A stretch of 64,000 nucleotides of DNA from Diphasiastrum complanatum (GCA_029204225.1 CM055099.1:44278036-44342035), one strand, 5' to 3'. Shown: positions 1 through 10,589, counted from the first letter of the stretch. A program made the numbers and translations. The notes: a model not told the origin generated them from the letters alone.

Positions 1-841
1 AATCATCATAGATTTGAGCATATCTGAGAGCTTGCTCAAGGGTAGTAGGCGAGTTTCTCTGGACCTCTACTTTATATTCATCTTTGAGGCCACGGACAAA
101 TCCCCTGTTTTTCTGATAGTCATCCATATTTTTAATCTTTAAAATTGCTTCTCGATACTGCGAGATATATTGGATGAGGGACTTGTCCATTACTGTTCTT
201 TCCCAGGCTTCCCAGGCTCTATCAAGTTCATTCTCTGGTAGAAATTCTCTTAGGAAAGCTTCTTCAAAAGCTTTCCATGACCGGGGAGTCTGCCCAGTCT
301 CCTGGAGATTTAACCACCACTTATAGGCCATAGGCCCTAAGGAAAGACTGGCCTCAATAGCTTGCAAATGGTCAGGGGTCTGTTTAAGAGCATGAATGTT
401 CTTCCATTTGCTGAGGAAGGTTTGTAGAATATCTACATTTCTATCCTTTTCTTCCCCATTAAAAGTAGGAGGTTTTAAGTCTTTAAAAAGACTGGGGTGA
501 GACCGTAAAGTCTCACCCAAAACTGATGGAAGTGGAGAAGGGGATAACTGAGAAGTGGAGGGAAGGCTTCCTTTCGCGGAACTCAAAATCAAGTTTTTGA
601 GTTCAGCGAACGAGTCGTCCACACTGGACTTGAAATTGGCTAATGCCAACTTCAGTTCATCCACTTCTGTTACCAATTGGAGGAACTGCTCCTTGGTAAC
701 CAGTTCGTCGAGTTCTTCGGCGAACTGTTCCTGTTCTTCTACTTCCATGGGTTCCTTCCCTTTTCTGTAAGCCAAGGCTTCTGTTTCAAGTTCGTCGAAG
801 CCTCTCTGCAGGGGTTGATCAGGTCCCTGAGGAGTGGTCAT
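1..841 (-). CDS. Gypsy (chromovirus-like) Gag, 3' part cut by window edge
   Basis: An uninterrupted frame of 280 codons runs from an ATG at 841 to the window edge. The N-terminal ~60 residues are acidic and Glu-rich (an EVEEQEQFAEEL-like stretch), then a Ser/Pro linker, then a Retrotrans_gag-type core: LKPPTFNGEEKDRNV, WKNIHAL, KWWLNLQETG, FLREFLPENELDRAW and FVRGLKDEYKVEVQR are the layout of the capsid-like domain of Ty3/Gypsy elements. The zinc knuckle, protease and RT would lie left of the window. The ATG is the first in frame and follows an ~850-base leader and a tRNA-Met type primer-binding site on the same strand, which supports the start. Unlike nearly every other retroelement frame here it has no stop, so this copy may be fairly young. 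Family call is good; the chromovirus assignment is inference. Confidence 0.85.
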   Translation of the reverse strand, partial: MTTPQGPDQPLQRGFDELETEALAYRKGKEPMEVEEQEQFAEELDELVTKEQFLQLVTEVDELKLALANFKSSVDDSFAELKNLILSSAKGSLPSTSQLSPSPLPSVLGETLRSHPSLFKDLKPPTFNGEEKDRNVDILQTFLSKWKNIHALKQTPDHLQAIEASLSLGPMAYKWWLNLQETGQTPRSWKAFEEAFLREFLPENELDRAWEAWERTVMDKSLIQYISQYREAILKIKNMDDYQKNRGFVRGLKDEYKVEVQRNSPTTLEQALRYAQIYDD

Positions 842-1687
842 CTTCGGAACTGAAAGAGAGCTACCTTAACTTCTGAAGGACAAAAAGTCTAAAAGACTAA
901 TTTACAACTGTACAAGGGAAAGGAAAGATGACTTAGCTGTTTCTGATGACTGTACCTCTCAGCTCTTTTATCCAAGATTTCAGACCTGCTGTCCCGGAAA
1001 ATGCCAGTTTGAAGCTTCAAAATGGTACCAAATTTCCCGGTTCTTGAGTTGAGTAGCTAACTGATCTGATTTCAGGTGTGGGGCTCCAACAAACCGAGTA
1101 AAAACCGGAAATTTACAAAAGGAAATCCGGAATTTTTGCCCTCGCTGGTTGGACAGCAACCTATCCGGCCCGATTTGTCCAATTTACAGCTCTAAATCAC
1201 CTCAAATCTCCGATTTACTCTCAGCCTGTAGGTCGCTGGTCTGTAGCAAGCAAGTCTGAAACTCAGACTCCTGAAAAACTTCTGAAAAACAGGGTTAAAT
1301 TCTGAGATTTCTACCCTACTGTCCAGCGCTGGCCCTGCTACAATATTTCAGATTAGAACTCCTTCTAATCTACTCAGAACTTCATACGAAACTCAGATTT
1401 GAGGGCTGATTATACAGCGATGGACCTGCTCTTCCCTTCCTCATGAATTTCCGCTCAGATCATAGTGATCTATACTCAAAAATCAGAGAGGGAAACTGAT
1501 TTTTCAGCGCTGAAGCTATTCTAAAAGATATGCTTCCAAACTACTGAGAAATCCAGCAAATTGGAGGATTAGAAAGCTGATCCTACAGCGATTTTCCTCC
1601 TCTATTCTTTTCTGAGAATCTCTTAGATCTTTCCTATCTTCTGATAGCTTTCTCTACTGCTGCTCTTGAACTCCCTAGGATGGAGAT
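842..1687 (-). other. Untranslated leader of the Gypsy element
   Basis: This lies between the primer-binding site and the Gag ATG and has no long frame on either strand. It contains many short AT/CT-rich blocks with the word tcaga repeated, plausible for a packaging/leader region. Nothing else is recognised. Confidence 0.5.
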
Positions 1688-1700
1688 GGCTCTGATACCA
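1688..1700 (-). other. Primer-binding site, tRNA-iMet type
   Basis: The minus strand reads TGGTATCAGAGCC, the standard plant initiator-Met site. It is followed by the leader and Gag on the same strand and preceded by an LTR end (…ATTACA). Confidence 0.85.
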
Positions 1701-1701
1701 G

Positions 1702-2059
1702 TGTAATAGATCCTAACACCACAGTAGGGCAAACACTAACTGATCCACCCAACCTTGCCTACTCCCTGATATAGAGTAAGCCCCTCCTAGCCCAGTGTGA
1801 GGACTGGTAGCATGCTACTGCCAGGTGTTGGCCACGTGGCACTGACGTGGCCGACTGCACGTCGGGACCCAACTGGGGACCCCATCCTGCTGACATGGTC
1901 CCTAGGCTGTGTTAGGCCTGCCATGGCTATGGACCGTGCTGGGGCACACTACTCACACTGTCTTGCCCTGTTGGTCATGTACGCTGGACACAACCCTGAC
2001 TGTGGTATCTGACCTATCTGTGTTCTCTAGGGTTCGGCACTGGTTACGAGCTCGTAACA
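1702..2059 (-). repeat. Probable 5' LTR of the Gypsy element
   Basis: The inner end (minus strand …CTATTACA, one base from the PBS) is well placed. The outer end is my best guess: minus strand TGTTACGAGC begins at 2059, giving TG…CA termini and a ~358-bp LTR. No second copy is in the window, so the outer edge and any target duplication cannot be confirmed. Confidence 0.45.
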
Positions 2060-2289
2060 GTGCTGCTGGCGTCGTTTGGAAGATTGTCTATGAGATGAGT
2101 GTCTCCTCATGGTAGGACAAATAGCTCTCATGGTTTGACTTGTAGCTTTACTAGAAACATGAAATTGGGTAGTACAGTCACTGGTCTCGTCAAGAAGTGT
2201 CATTGTCATTCCCCGTTGTCATATGAGGCTAGATCAATCCATGATCTCTTGCAAGAGAAGGCTGTAATTTGGAGTTATATGTCAAAATG

Positions 2290-2890
2290 ACTTGGCTGAA
2301 TTGGTTGAAAGAGATCTTGTGGTAGTAGAAACATCTCCCTAACCATGAGTGCAATAAAACGCGGATCTTGATATGCTATCATGGACCTCAACGTGACAGG
2401 TGCATCGTGGAAGAGACAGTGATACCTCTCTCTGATCTCATAGTGAAAGTGAAAGTGTCTAGTCTCAGTCTCAAGTTGATGTCATGAGACTCATCTCCAT
2501 GTGATAATCTTGAGTCCAGATAGCGTAGTAGAACTTGGAACCTATCGTATCCAACTCCAAAAAATGAGCTCGATCATAGATTGGTCTGATTCCTAACTAG
2601 TTATGTGATGCTCGACCAAGAGATAGGAAACATCTGACGTAGTCGTGGGTGCCATGATATAAATGTCAAGTGTGTCAAGCAAACGAGAGGCCTAGGAAGT
2701 TGGTGAAAATCAATGATTCCGACTATGAAAGTGGTGAGATGAGGTGAGTGCTGCTTGTATGTATCGTTGCTCGTCCGTGGGGAACAATCTGACTCATTGT
2801 ATATATGTGATAAGCTAGAATATGGCATCAAGTTGTAGGGGTGGGTTTGCAAACTTGGGCAAAATGATCTAATGGGATTGAGGGCTTAGC
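2290..2890 (-). pseudogene. Unidentified repeated protein family, copy 1 (decayed)
   Basis: Not recognised. The minus-strand translation holds, in different frames, a segment MIAYQDPRFIALMVRE near 2330-2400 that matches MSYEDPIYVAFMIRE in copy 3 (14867-15660), an ASRLLDTLDI segment near 2660-2690 and a final block near 2740-2870 whose nucleotide sequence matches 15550-15690 base for base over several stretches (for example aaacgagaggcct, aatgaggtgagtgct). Segment order is the same as in copy 3. Several frameshifts and stops make this a relic. Function unknown. Confidence 0.45.
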
Positions 2891-2899
2891 TCGTATCAT

Positions 2900-3868
2900 A
2901 TGTGATAGCTTAGGGATCTGCAAGCGTGAGATATTGGCCCAAACATCTGAAGTGAGACTTGTCTACCATACCTCTGCTGCCAAACCCCAATACGTAGATG
3001 GTGTGGATGGGACCTCGGGACGCTCCCATGCCTAGGGCCCCCAATTCCCTAATGGCAAGGGATGCCAAATGCACTATCCAAGATAATGAACCTATCCATC
3101 CCAATAAATCACTTGCCTACCTGATATCTTGTGGAAGGCTTGACATCTTTCTTCCACACGCATGAATGTAAGGTCATCATCCGTGACAATTCGCTTATCT
3201 TTTAACTTGGCTCTTTTTTGTAAAGCATTTCTATGTCAGATAAATGACGTAAAAACGAATAATCAAAGTGGTATTATCGTGTTTTGTGCGCCATGCCTTA
3301 TCCACGTATTCACTATTATGGTTTAGAGTAGTTTCAGAAAAAGTTTTGCCTCATCGATAGATATTGAGACCTTTAGTCTCTCGAGGACTTTCCTTCGAAA
3401 GACTGGCTGAAAGACAGGGGCAATAGGCTTACTTCCATTTCAAGCACGGTTGCCCAAGACATGGCTTCCTCTTTCTACTTCTCGATTCTGTCTTCCAATT
3501 TTTTGAATATGTTGGATGACTCCGGCGTAGAAAGGATAGGTTGGGCTCTAAGCTCTACATGTCAGAACATATCAAATGTTGCCATATAAACCGCAAAGAC
3601 CATGAATTCTAGCTATGCGTAGTAGTAATGATTGTCAAATAGACCTGGTGGGACCAACACCTATTCAATGAACCGAGAATGGCCTGTAATTGCAATATCA
3701 AATGATGCCAACTTCACACCCCTATTTGTAAAAACATAAGATTTCTAAATCAAATGAGCAATTTACTTGCATGAGTAAAAAATCTAAATTGTGCCACATG
3801 AAGAATTGTGAGGTCATAATATGTGCAATAGCCTTGGAAGAAGATGATATTGTTATTGAAATAGCAAA
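2900..3868. other. AT-rich stretch without recognised gene
   Basis: Short frames only, none with family features on either strand. No repeat boundary or splice-bounded coding segment was found. Confidence 0.5.
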
Positions 3869-4522
3869 TGTGAAAAAATCAGATTCAAACCAACCTTAAT
3901 GGATCTCTAAGATCTTGACCAAATTTGGATGCACATCTAGATTTAGCTACAGGATAGAAATCATCAATTTTAGCATGTTAGAATTGCATAAATGACTAAG
4001 ATCTGATCATAAGCATAAAATTACAGTAAGGCTCTGTCCTTGTTCGTACAGCAACAACAACCTACTATCCTTCACACGTGTGGAAGCAAGATCAATCACA
4101 AAATTGACATTCTACACACTAAAAATCAAGATAGCTTGAGAAATATGAAAGAGACGAACATAGAAACACAAGAGATGAATTCTCCACAAAGAAATAATTT
4201 TTGATGATTATTTTTCCATGCAGGTATAGCTATTTATAGCTTCCAAAATGTCATTTGGCCACTTTCCCTAAACTTGACCTAAATTGGAAACTTCTAGATA
4301 CTTCATTAAAAAACCTAGAAATTCTAGTCTAGATGCAATGTATCAAATTTAGCCAATTAGAATGGGTTCAAATCCGACCTCATCCACTTATCTACTTGCC
4401 AAAAATAGTACAAACACTATTTAGGCTTTTATTGACAAATATGAACCTACCTCTAAGTTGAGATTTCATTTTGGCCTCAAAATTGCCAAATAAACAATCA
4501 AACTAGTTGACAATTTTTCACA
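3869..4522 (-). repeat. Copia LTR, probably solo
   Basis: 654 bp with termini TGTGAAAAAATC and CAATTTTTCACA (inverted-repeat ends). It matches, in opposite orientation, the LTR at 34432-35058 and, in the same orientation, the interrupted LTR at 35491-36446 (shared ggatgcacatctaga-like and gttagaattgca blocks). No PBS or polypurine tract adjoins either end, which argues for a solo LTR. Flanking pentamers gcaaa and ataaa match at 3 of 5 positions, so the target duplication is only weakly visible. Contains CACACGTGTG at 4073-4082. Confidence 0.7.
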
Positions 4523-4639
4523 ATAAATGTGGAATTATCATTGGAAATAATAGAGCAAGTTAATAGAGCTGCCATAGAGATACCTTTGTGATAATGGTGG
4601 TGGACAAACAAATGGTTTGGGAAGTTTTTAAAGCAAAGT

Positions 4640-5060
4640 TGAAGAGTGCATAGTGACTAGGGAACGAGAACAAGCACGGGAAAGGGGATGAAAACGTCCC
4701 TAGAAAAATGAAAACAGGAACGGGAACGCCACATCAACATAATAATTTTGAAATTTTTAGAATTTTGTATATTGAAATTACACATGATATAAACAATCCT
4801 CTCTCATCTATCTTGTTTTTTAGGTCTTAGCAGAAACTATGACCAGGGAACACGTTCCCAAACCTTCCTCTTTCATTTATCTTGTTTTTTAGTCTTTGCA
4901 GAAACCGTGACTAGGGAACGTGTTCCCAGTCACGTTCCCACTCCTTGGGAACGCGTTTCCTGGTCACGTTCCCAAGCTCACTTTCCCGAGCACCTTCCCA
5001 ACAAGAGTACGCTAGGAACGCATGGCACGTCTAAAAGCCACGTTCCCATGTTCCCTGGTC
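4640..5060. repeat. GGGAACG-rich palindromic array with tandem duplication
   Basis: Many copies of gggaacg and its complement cgttccc form small palindromes such as GGGAACGTGTTCCC. A ~65-base unit is duplicated (about 4798-4862 and 4865-4928; both contain ttgttttttag…gcagaaac…agggaac). It ends where the Copia integrase remnant begins. No coding potential. Confidence 0.6.
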
Positions 5061-5117
5061 ACTATGGAAGAGTGCCTTAGACAATAATAGAGCAAGTATT
5101 AATTGAAATATCATAGA

Positions 5118-5318
5118 GCTTGGAGTCTTCGTGCTGGGATAATTATGCAGATAGCAGGTTGTAGAGATTGCTTCAGCCCAAAAAACCTTGGGTAGTTGAG
5201 CGTTGATAGTCATGGATCGTGCAGCTTCCAATAGTGTACGGTTCTTTCGCTCAGCTATGCCATTCTATTGTGGAGTGTAGCTGGCGGTGAACTAATGGTG
5301 CACGCCACATGATGATAA
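5118..5318 (-). pseudogene. Copia integrase core fragment
   Basis: The frame shows SYTPQ-stop-NGIAERKNRTL followed by EAARSMTINAQLPKVFWAEA and CYLHNYP. This is the C-terminal part of the Copia rve core with the catalytic Glu region, where TPQQNG has become TPQ-stop-NG. On this strand it follows Gypsy integrase sequence directly, and the Copia segment that should come after it is found upstream (6141-6330), so the order is scrambled. Confidence 0.7.
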
Positions 5319-5329
5319 GTAGTGGAAGA

Positions 5330-6140
5330 TTCAGCTTGGCCATTCCCTCTGCGATAATAGGGAGTACTAAATCTGTGTATAACAAAAAAATCTTCCAATA
5401 AACACTTTATTGTTTGATTAACAAAGTGTGTACCCCGATCATTGACAATTTCGATCGGACATCCAAATCTGATTATAATGTTTTCATATAGAAACATGGT
5501 CGTAGATTTCGCATCAGCCACTTTGACAGCTTTGGTTTCAACCCACTTGGTCATATAATCAGTTGCAACGATAATGTATCAGGCCTGAGATCCTTGCGCA
5601 ACGGGATGAATAGGACCAACATAATCTAGTCCCCATTTTTCAAACAGTGCTTGCGATAAAACTGGATGTAAGGGTTCATAATTCTGTCGAGTAGGACGTT
5701 GTGCTCGCTGGCAGACATCACATGTCTGAAAAAAATTTCCAGTGTCCTTATGAAGCGTAGGCCACCAACAACCAGATTGCAAAAGTTTGCGAACAGTAAT
5801 ATCTGTAGAGAAGTGTCCTCCACCCATGCCATCATGTGAAAACATGATTAAATCTGGTACTTCATGCGGTAAAACACATCTTCGTAAAATATTATTTGAT
5901 CCACGATGACACAATTGTCCTGCAATTAATTGATAAGGTTGAGCCTTATGAATCAATTGTCTTTTCTGTACTTTTGTCAAAGAGTCATTCGGTTGTCCTA
6001 GCATCAGGTACTCAACAATATCTGCCGCCCACTCAGGTACTGCTTCAACATAGAACAACGCAGCATCTGGTAGTTCATCATCCACTTCAGTATTAACTGG
6101 TGCAGATTCAATTCGCGAAACGTGATCGGCTAGATAATGT
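5330..6140 (-). pseudogene. Gypsy RNase H end and integrase fragment
   Basis: From 6140 downward: KGKQHYLADHVSRI (end of RNase H), the integrase zinc region (HKAQPYQLIAGQL, MGGGHFSTDIT, CWWPTLHKD, CDVCQRAQ), then the catalytic core from GLDYVGPI through DYMTKWVETKAVKVADA, INDRGTHFVNQ-type and NGQAES. A TGA near 5578 splits the core. It is the same family as 49498-50690 and shares that stop codon with it. Both edges pass into Copia integrase sequence. Confidence 0.8.
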
Positions 6141-6330
6141 TGCTTCCCCTTTCTGACCACAATTCGAAAGATCTGACTTGTCTCAACATCATAAATGCGA
6201 TAAGCCTTGTGTGACATTGAATAGCCGATAAAGATGTTACTGAGTCTAGTTTCTTCCTCAGATTAGATGGTATTTGAGCATAGCAAAGGCATCCAAATAC
6301 ACGTAAGTGTTTCAGACTTGGTTTGTAGTC
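6141..6330 (-). pseudogene. Copia post-integrase segment
   Basis: The translation PSLKHLRVFGCLCYAQIP, then FIGYS and KAYRIYDVET, is the conserved stretch that follows the Copia integrase core. At ~6140 it runs straight into Gypsy RNase H/IN. Upstream (higher coordinates) the frame is lost. Confidence 0.7.
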
Positions 6331-7110
6331 GTAGGAGGAGTTTGATATTGAATGAGTGGCCCTGCAGAAAACTCATATGTCACGAAATGATGGTTGCAGA
6401 TAAAACATTTGTGTGTCCTGGACTGCATTATACGTGAGATCGTGAGCTGGGATGTCATAGCATTTGGTCCCTGTTATGCTTGAGGGAGTTGATTGGTGTA
6501 AGACTTGACTTTGTGGGTAGACTCCATAAGGTTGAAGATTACGTGAGTCCTTTCTTATATTGGTTACAATCCCAAATATAACATTGATACATGCATTGCA
6601 TCTGAATCATAGATAAATCATGGAGGCTATGATGACACATGTATAAAAAATAAGCAGTAGATACTCATACCGGTATTGGTGCTTGTGCATCATGGCAAAG
6701 TAATGTTTTATCGTGTCGTTGTATACAAATAAACACCATGTCAACAATGTCACATAAAGGTATTATTATATAGGTCATGGCAGAAGAGGGCCATACTTAC
6801 TCAACTGCAAAGAAATATATACGATGCCGAGCACAAATACCATAAATGCAAAATAAGCTCTCATTCATACATACTATTTTCTTAGATACTTGAGCTTTTC
6901 TCTGAAATATCCATGTCTATCTCTCAGATAGAGATGATTGACTGAAGTGACCATCAACTATTCCAAGCAAGCAACTGATCTTTACGTGCTTGTTTCTTAT
7001 CTATCTTGTACAAAATTTTGCTAAAGCAGTTCCCCGACACTAGACATAATGATGGTTTGAAACTGGAAACTACATTATCTCGCTCTATAGATGTCCATAC
7101 CTAAGGGAGC
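6331..7110. other. No recognised feature
   Basis: Mixed-composition DNA, likely decayed element tails. No frame with family motifs, and no LTR ends that I could pair. Confidence 0.4.
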
Positions 7111-7117
7111 GGACCCT

Positions 7118-7222
7118 GGACGCGGACGCGCGTTCGGACGCTCGTCCGCGTCCGGACGCGGACGCGCGTTCGGGCGCTCGTCCGCGTCCGGACACGGACG
7201 CCTCAGGGGTGCGTCCGCATCC
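7118..7222. repeat. GC-rich tandem array of self-complementary 36-bp units
   Basis: Two nearly identical 36-bp units (7118-7153 and 7154-7189) and a diverged 33-bp third (7190-7222). Each starts ggacgcggac and ends gtccgcgtcc, so each can fold on itself. It is followed by a poly-T/poly-A stretch (7241-7269) and the word cacttgct, as at 18316-18352. Any peptide read through it is low-complexity and unlikely to be real. Confidence 0.75.
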
Positions 7223-7384
7223 GGATACATCCCCCATTTCGAAATTTTTTTTGTTCAAAAAAAAAAAATACAGGCACTTGCTCTCGCTGTCCCACATGCC
7301 CAAAGCGAAATAAAAACAATTTATGGCCCCCCCTCCCCGGAATTAATTATCAGAGGGTGTCTAGCACCCACTTGTCCCCTCCTG

Positions 7385-7648
7385 TTAAAAAATAGGAAAA
7401 CGGTACACGGGAGTACTGGGTGGGGCACGTGGACCATCCCCTGCAAGGTCGGCCGTCTCGTCTGAATCATATGTGGGCTCATCATGAGAGGAGGGCAATG
7501 GAACGTCAACAGGAAGGGGGGTGGTCTCATCGGTATCAGCATCATCCTTGGGATCACCCCGTAGAGCACGCCGAACAGCATCGTCTGGATCAACCTCTGG
7601 CTCTGCCTCATGATTGGCCGCTGCAACCAGGCAGTCATCGGGATTGAC
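7385..7648 (-). CDS. Possible terminal exon, acidic C-terminus of unknown protein
   Basis: An 87-codon open frame starts right after a good splice acceptor (TTGACTTCTGCAG, exon from 7648) and ends at TAA 7387-7385. The encoded piece is acidic and Pro-rich (NHEAEPEVDPDDAVRRAL, GDPKDDADTDETTP, DEPTYDSDETADLAGDG). Such tails occur at the ends of some hAT-type transposases, but I see no diagnostic motif, so the product is unknown. No upstream exon was identified. It could be a host gene or a transposon gene fragment. Confidence 0.3.
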   Translation of the reverse strand, partial: VNPDDCLVAAANHEAEPEVDPDDAVRRALRGDPKDDADTDETTPLPVDVPLPSSHDEPTYDSDETADLAGDGPRAPPSTPVYRFPIF

Positions 7649-7699
7649 CTGCAGAAGTCAATCATTCGTGAGAATAGCTGAAGCAACCGTGAGGGCATT

Positions 7700-8654
7700 A
7701 AACTGAATGTCTTAAACTAATACGAAAGCAAACGATAGAGCATAGACATATACCTGCAAGAGTAGGGAGCCTACAGTGTGCACAAAAACGCAAAAGAGAT
7801 GAAGCCTTGAAAACTAGAAAAATTGAAAGGGCCAAGAACTTGATTTATGATGATCCAAATGATACTTTGAGAAGTTCATTAGAAGCTCCCTAATATATAA
7901 AGAACAATGATATACCGATTGTATAACAAAAAGAGATGAATTTGAAGATAAAGATGTTGAGAAACTAGAAAAGCGACTTTTTTGCACAGTACTTTTAGAG
8001 ACCTAGTTTCAAGAAATTTGTACATGATTCTTAGTGATTAGTTGAGATGCATCCACCAATGCAAAATTAGACAACTGTGGAGAAAATTGGAGCCAAGATT
8101 TGTAGTGTTTTCTCGGTAACCTCATAAACTAAAGTCTTGGTTCTAGCACTCTATACAATTGAGCATTTGAAGACTATAGGAAGTGGATCTCAATTCTTTC
8201 TTTGCACAAGGTGCTATGCTACCAAGTTATGGCCAACGTTAAACAACTAAAAGGGATTGCAATTGCATTGGAAAGAAATGTAAATGTAGGGACTACAAAT
8301 TATAAACTAGGATTTGGTAAGTTGGAAATGAAGTCTAACTCTACTCCTCAATCAATCACCCAATCATAGTGAGGCCCCATAGGTCTATTTGTACTATCTA
8401 TAATCTAATGAGACTGCATGAATTAGGGTTAGTGTTGAACCAATGTACCCGGGCCTATTAAGCCCTATATGACCAATAATATAAATAATGAATATGCGAT
8501 AAATGAAGGGCCCAAGGAATTTTGTAGTGTTTTCAAGATTGCTTGTACATTTTTCAAAATACATCATACAGGAAACCACATGTATTCCAAATTTATTTGT
8601 ACCGTATGTTATTGTATGTTTTGGGTCTATATATATTGTTTTCATGTGCAACAG
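7700..8654. other. No recognised gene; possible intronic sequence
   Basis: AT-rich with short frames only. The right edge is a plausible intron end (…catgtgcaacag) for the segment starting at 8655. Confidence 0.35.
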
Positions 8655-8837
8655 GCAAGAAGTAGACGCCATGAGAACAAAGGAGCATACATCGTCTTGG
8701 AGCCTCCAAGCTTTTCGAAGCCACATTATCATACTTTTGAGGCCATTATTCCTCGACCTCAGGTAGTGCCATCCTCTAGTATTCATGATTTTTGTGTTGG
8801 AAATGGTACCTTCTTATTGTATTGGAAGCGCTGGTAG
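8655..8837 (+). CDS. Possible terminal exon of unknown gene
   Basis: After an acceptor-like ttcatgtgcaacag, 60 codons stay open to TAG at 8835-8837. The peptide has ordinary, non-repetitive composition (RRHENKGAYIVLEPPSF, HYHTFEAIIPRPQVV, FCVGNGTFLLYWKRW). I do not recognise the family. It is followed by AT-rich DNA that could be a 3' UTR. No upstream exon was found, so it may be chance or a gene remnant. Confidence 0.28.
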   Translation, partial: ARSRRHENKGAYIVLEPPSFSKPHYHTFEAIIPRPQVVPSSSIHDFCVGNGTFLLYWKRW

Positions 8838-9355
8838 ACAAAACATGATTTGTTTCTTTCTCTCTAAACTATGAAGTTCTTGGTGCTTAAATTATGTACA
8901 TCAAAGCTACTTGATGGTAGAATTCTTTTTTATGATGCTTGCTAGAGATGTTGATCCTCCTTAAGTTGAGAAGGATTTTCTCTCTAGTCTCCTTGCTTTA
9001 CATTGTAGTCTGATAGTGATGATTGACTTACATGCTTATGTTTCTAGTTTCCAAGTGCTAGGTTTGTGTACATGATTATATATATAACAACAGCTCTTGT
9101 TTGTTAGATCTAATGTAAGCAAGGCAATGATATGACTAGTAAAGCTGCAATTTGAATCTCAATCAACCTTCTTATTTAAGTATTTGGTTTTTGAACTACA
9201 ACCTTGTCATTATTTGCAATTGTGAAAGCTTTTCATCATCATTAGATTTGGCTATTTATTTGTTCTGGGTAGTGCTCTCACTATAGTGGAGTATGGATTC
9301 ATACATTTTGCTTTTGTTAAATCTACTTCTCTTAGGCCAAGAACATGATGCTAGT
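8838..9355. other. AT-rich non-coding stretch
   Basis: No frames of note. It may be the 3' UTR or downstream region of the preceding segment. The pentamer ctagt at 9351-9355 is the left flank of the solo LTR. Confidence 0.4.
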
Positions 9356-9820
9356 TGTACGGCCATATTCAGCTAAGGACATGGAATAGTCCTAATATGG
9401 TAGACCGGCCCTCCAGTGTGCGAGATTATTGGTCACGCCTAGATTTTATTCCACGTCGAGGCTTGTTTGTGACTAATGACCTTGAGAGGACCCAGACACT
9501 CTAATTGAGACATATGGAGTAGTGCATGTATGTGTGACGGATATAGGCAGGAGGGAGGCATGAAGAGCTGTGACCTATTTATAGTTGACCTGCATGGGGA
9601 TTGCATGGGTTCATGCACAGGACTTTACTCTTTATATATTGAGGTAGGGATTATCCCGTCGACGACTTGGTCTAGGTTACCAGTTGAGCTCTTCTCCTCT
9701 TGCTATCACATGGCATGGCTTGGGGACTAGATCCAGGATTGATCTAGGTTTGGTTTGGCGGTTTGGCTCCATAGTCTCTTTTATTGTGTTCTCCTAAACT
9801 TTTCACTAGTGGTCTTTACA
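9356..9820 (+). repeat. Solo LTR (chromovirus-type)
   Basis: 465 bp, TGTACGGCCATATT…GGTCTTTACA, nearly collinear with the 518-bp solo LTR at 38338-38855. Flanking pentamers ctagt and ctact agree at 4 of 5. A TATA-like tctttatatatt lies near 9630. No internal region or PBS adjoins it. Confidence 0.8.
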
Positions 9821-10270
9821 CTACTAGTTGTTGCCAAAGCAATAACATAGAACAAAGAATAACAAACTTCGTAGGAAATAGAATGAGATCTACAAATGAT
9901 ATTTTTGTTATGATACAATCAATATTGAGAACAATGTCTTTTGCGTAGCAGTACATTTCTAGTAATTTTAGATCGGATATTCGTGCCCATCCTTGATGAT
10001 CTCCTTCAAGTATGGTGTGTTCTCTATTTACGGAATATTCCATATGTCAATGTGTGATCTCCATATGTCAATGCATAATCAAGGCCATTTCTCCATGGTC
10101 ACACCTTCACACAATTTAGGCGCAGTTGTATTGGCTTCTAGATATTTGTTGCTCTTCTTGGCTACGTGATCAAAGGTGTTGGAGGCATATCCGGCTTGCC
10201 ACGTAGGGAATGAATCCTACCATCGTGCTGGAACTCATACACATGAATATCACAAGCCATGTAAGTTTTT
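9821..10270. other. No clear gene; perhaps decayed Gypsy pol
   Basis: It lies just downstream (minus strand) of a Gypsy protease. One translated stretch reads plausibly, but no RT motif can be seen. Confidence 0.3.
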
Positions 10271-10573
10271 CTAGCCACATGCCAACAAATTCCAAGCACT
10301 ACATCGAAACGAGCCAAACAGGTAATCTCTTAATGTCGACTGTACACTGGTATCGAGATGGCTGTGTGACACCCTTAACCATTTAATCAAAGCGGAGTTA
10401 ATAACGTTATGTGAGGACCCAATGTCAAATAGAATCAAGACATCTCTACCACACAACTGCCCATGCATAACAAATATAGAAGTACAAGGAAATTGATACT
10501 TGTATTGCGCCACTCTCGATAACTGTGGCAAAGGAACCAAATCCATTTTTTGAATCGATGACACATTCATCAA
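10271..10573 (-). pseudogene. Gypsy aspartic protease remnant
   Basis: A 100-codon frame has the retropepsin-like core LILFDIGSSHNVINSAL, in which the usual D-(T/S)-G is D-I-G, preceded by a GQLCGRDVL-type strand. This is the gag-associated protease of plant Gypsy elements. No RT follows. The Thr/Ser to Ile change at the active site suggests it is dead. Confidence 0.65.
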
Positions 10574-10589
10574 TCATGGAGCCCCTTGA

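Noticed and set aside
3869-4522. Interpretation as 3' LTR of an adjacent element
   Set aside because: No polypurine tract or PBS adjoins either edge and the neighbouring DNA has no matching internal region; solo LTR fits better.
7091-7465. A 124-codon plus-strand frame of Gly/Arg/Ser repeats
   Set aside because: It is a direct reading of the GC-rich 36-bp tandem array followed by poly-T; no coding evidence beyond lack of stops.
8394-8786. A 130-codon minus-strand frame
   Set aside because: The plus strand has a better-bounded coding-like segment here; the minus frame shows no motif and an odd composition.
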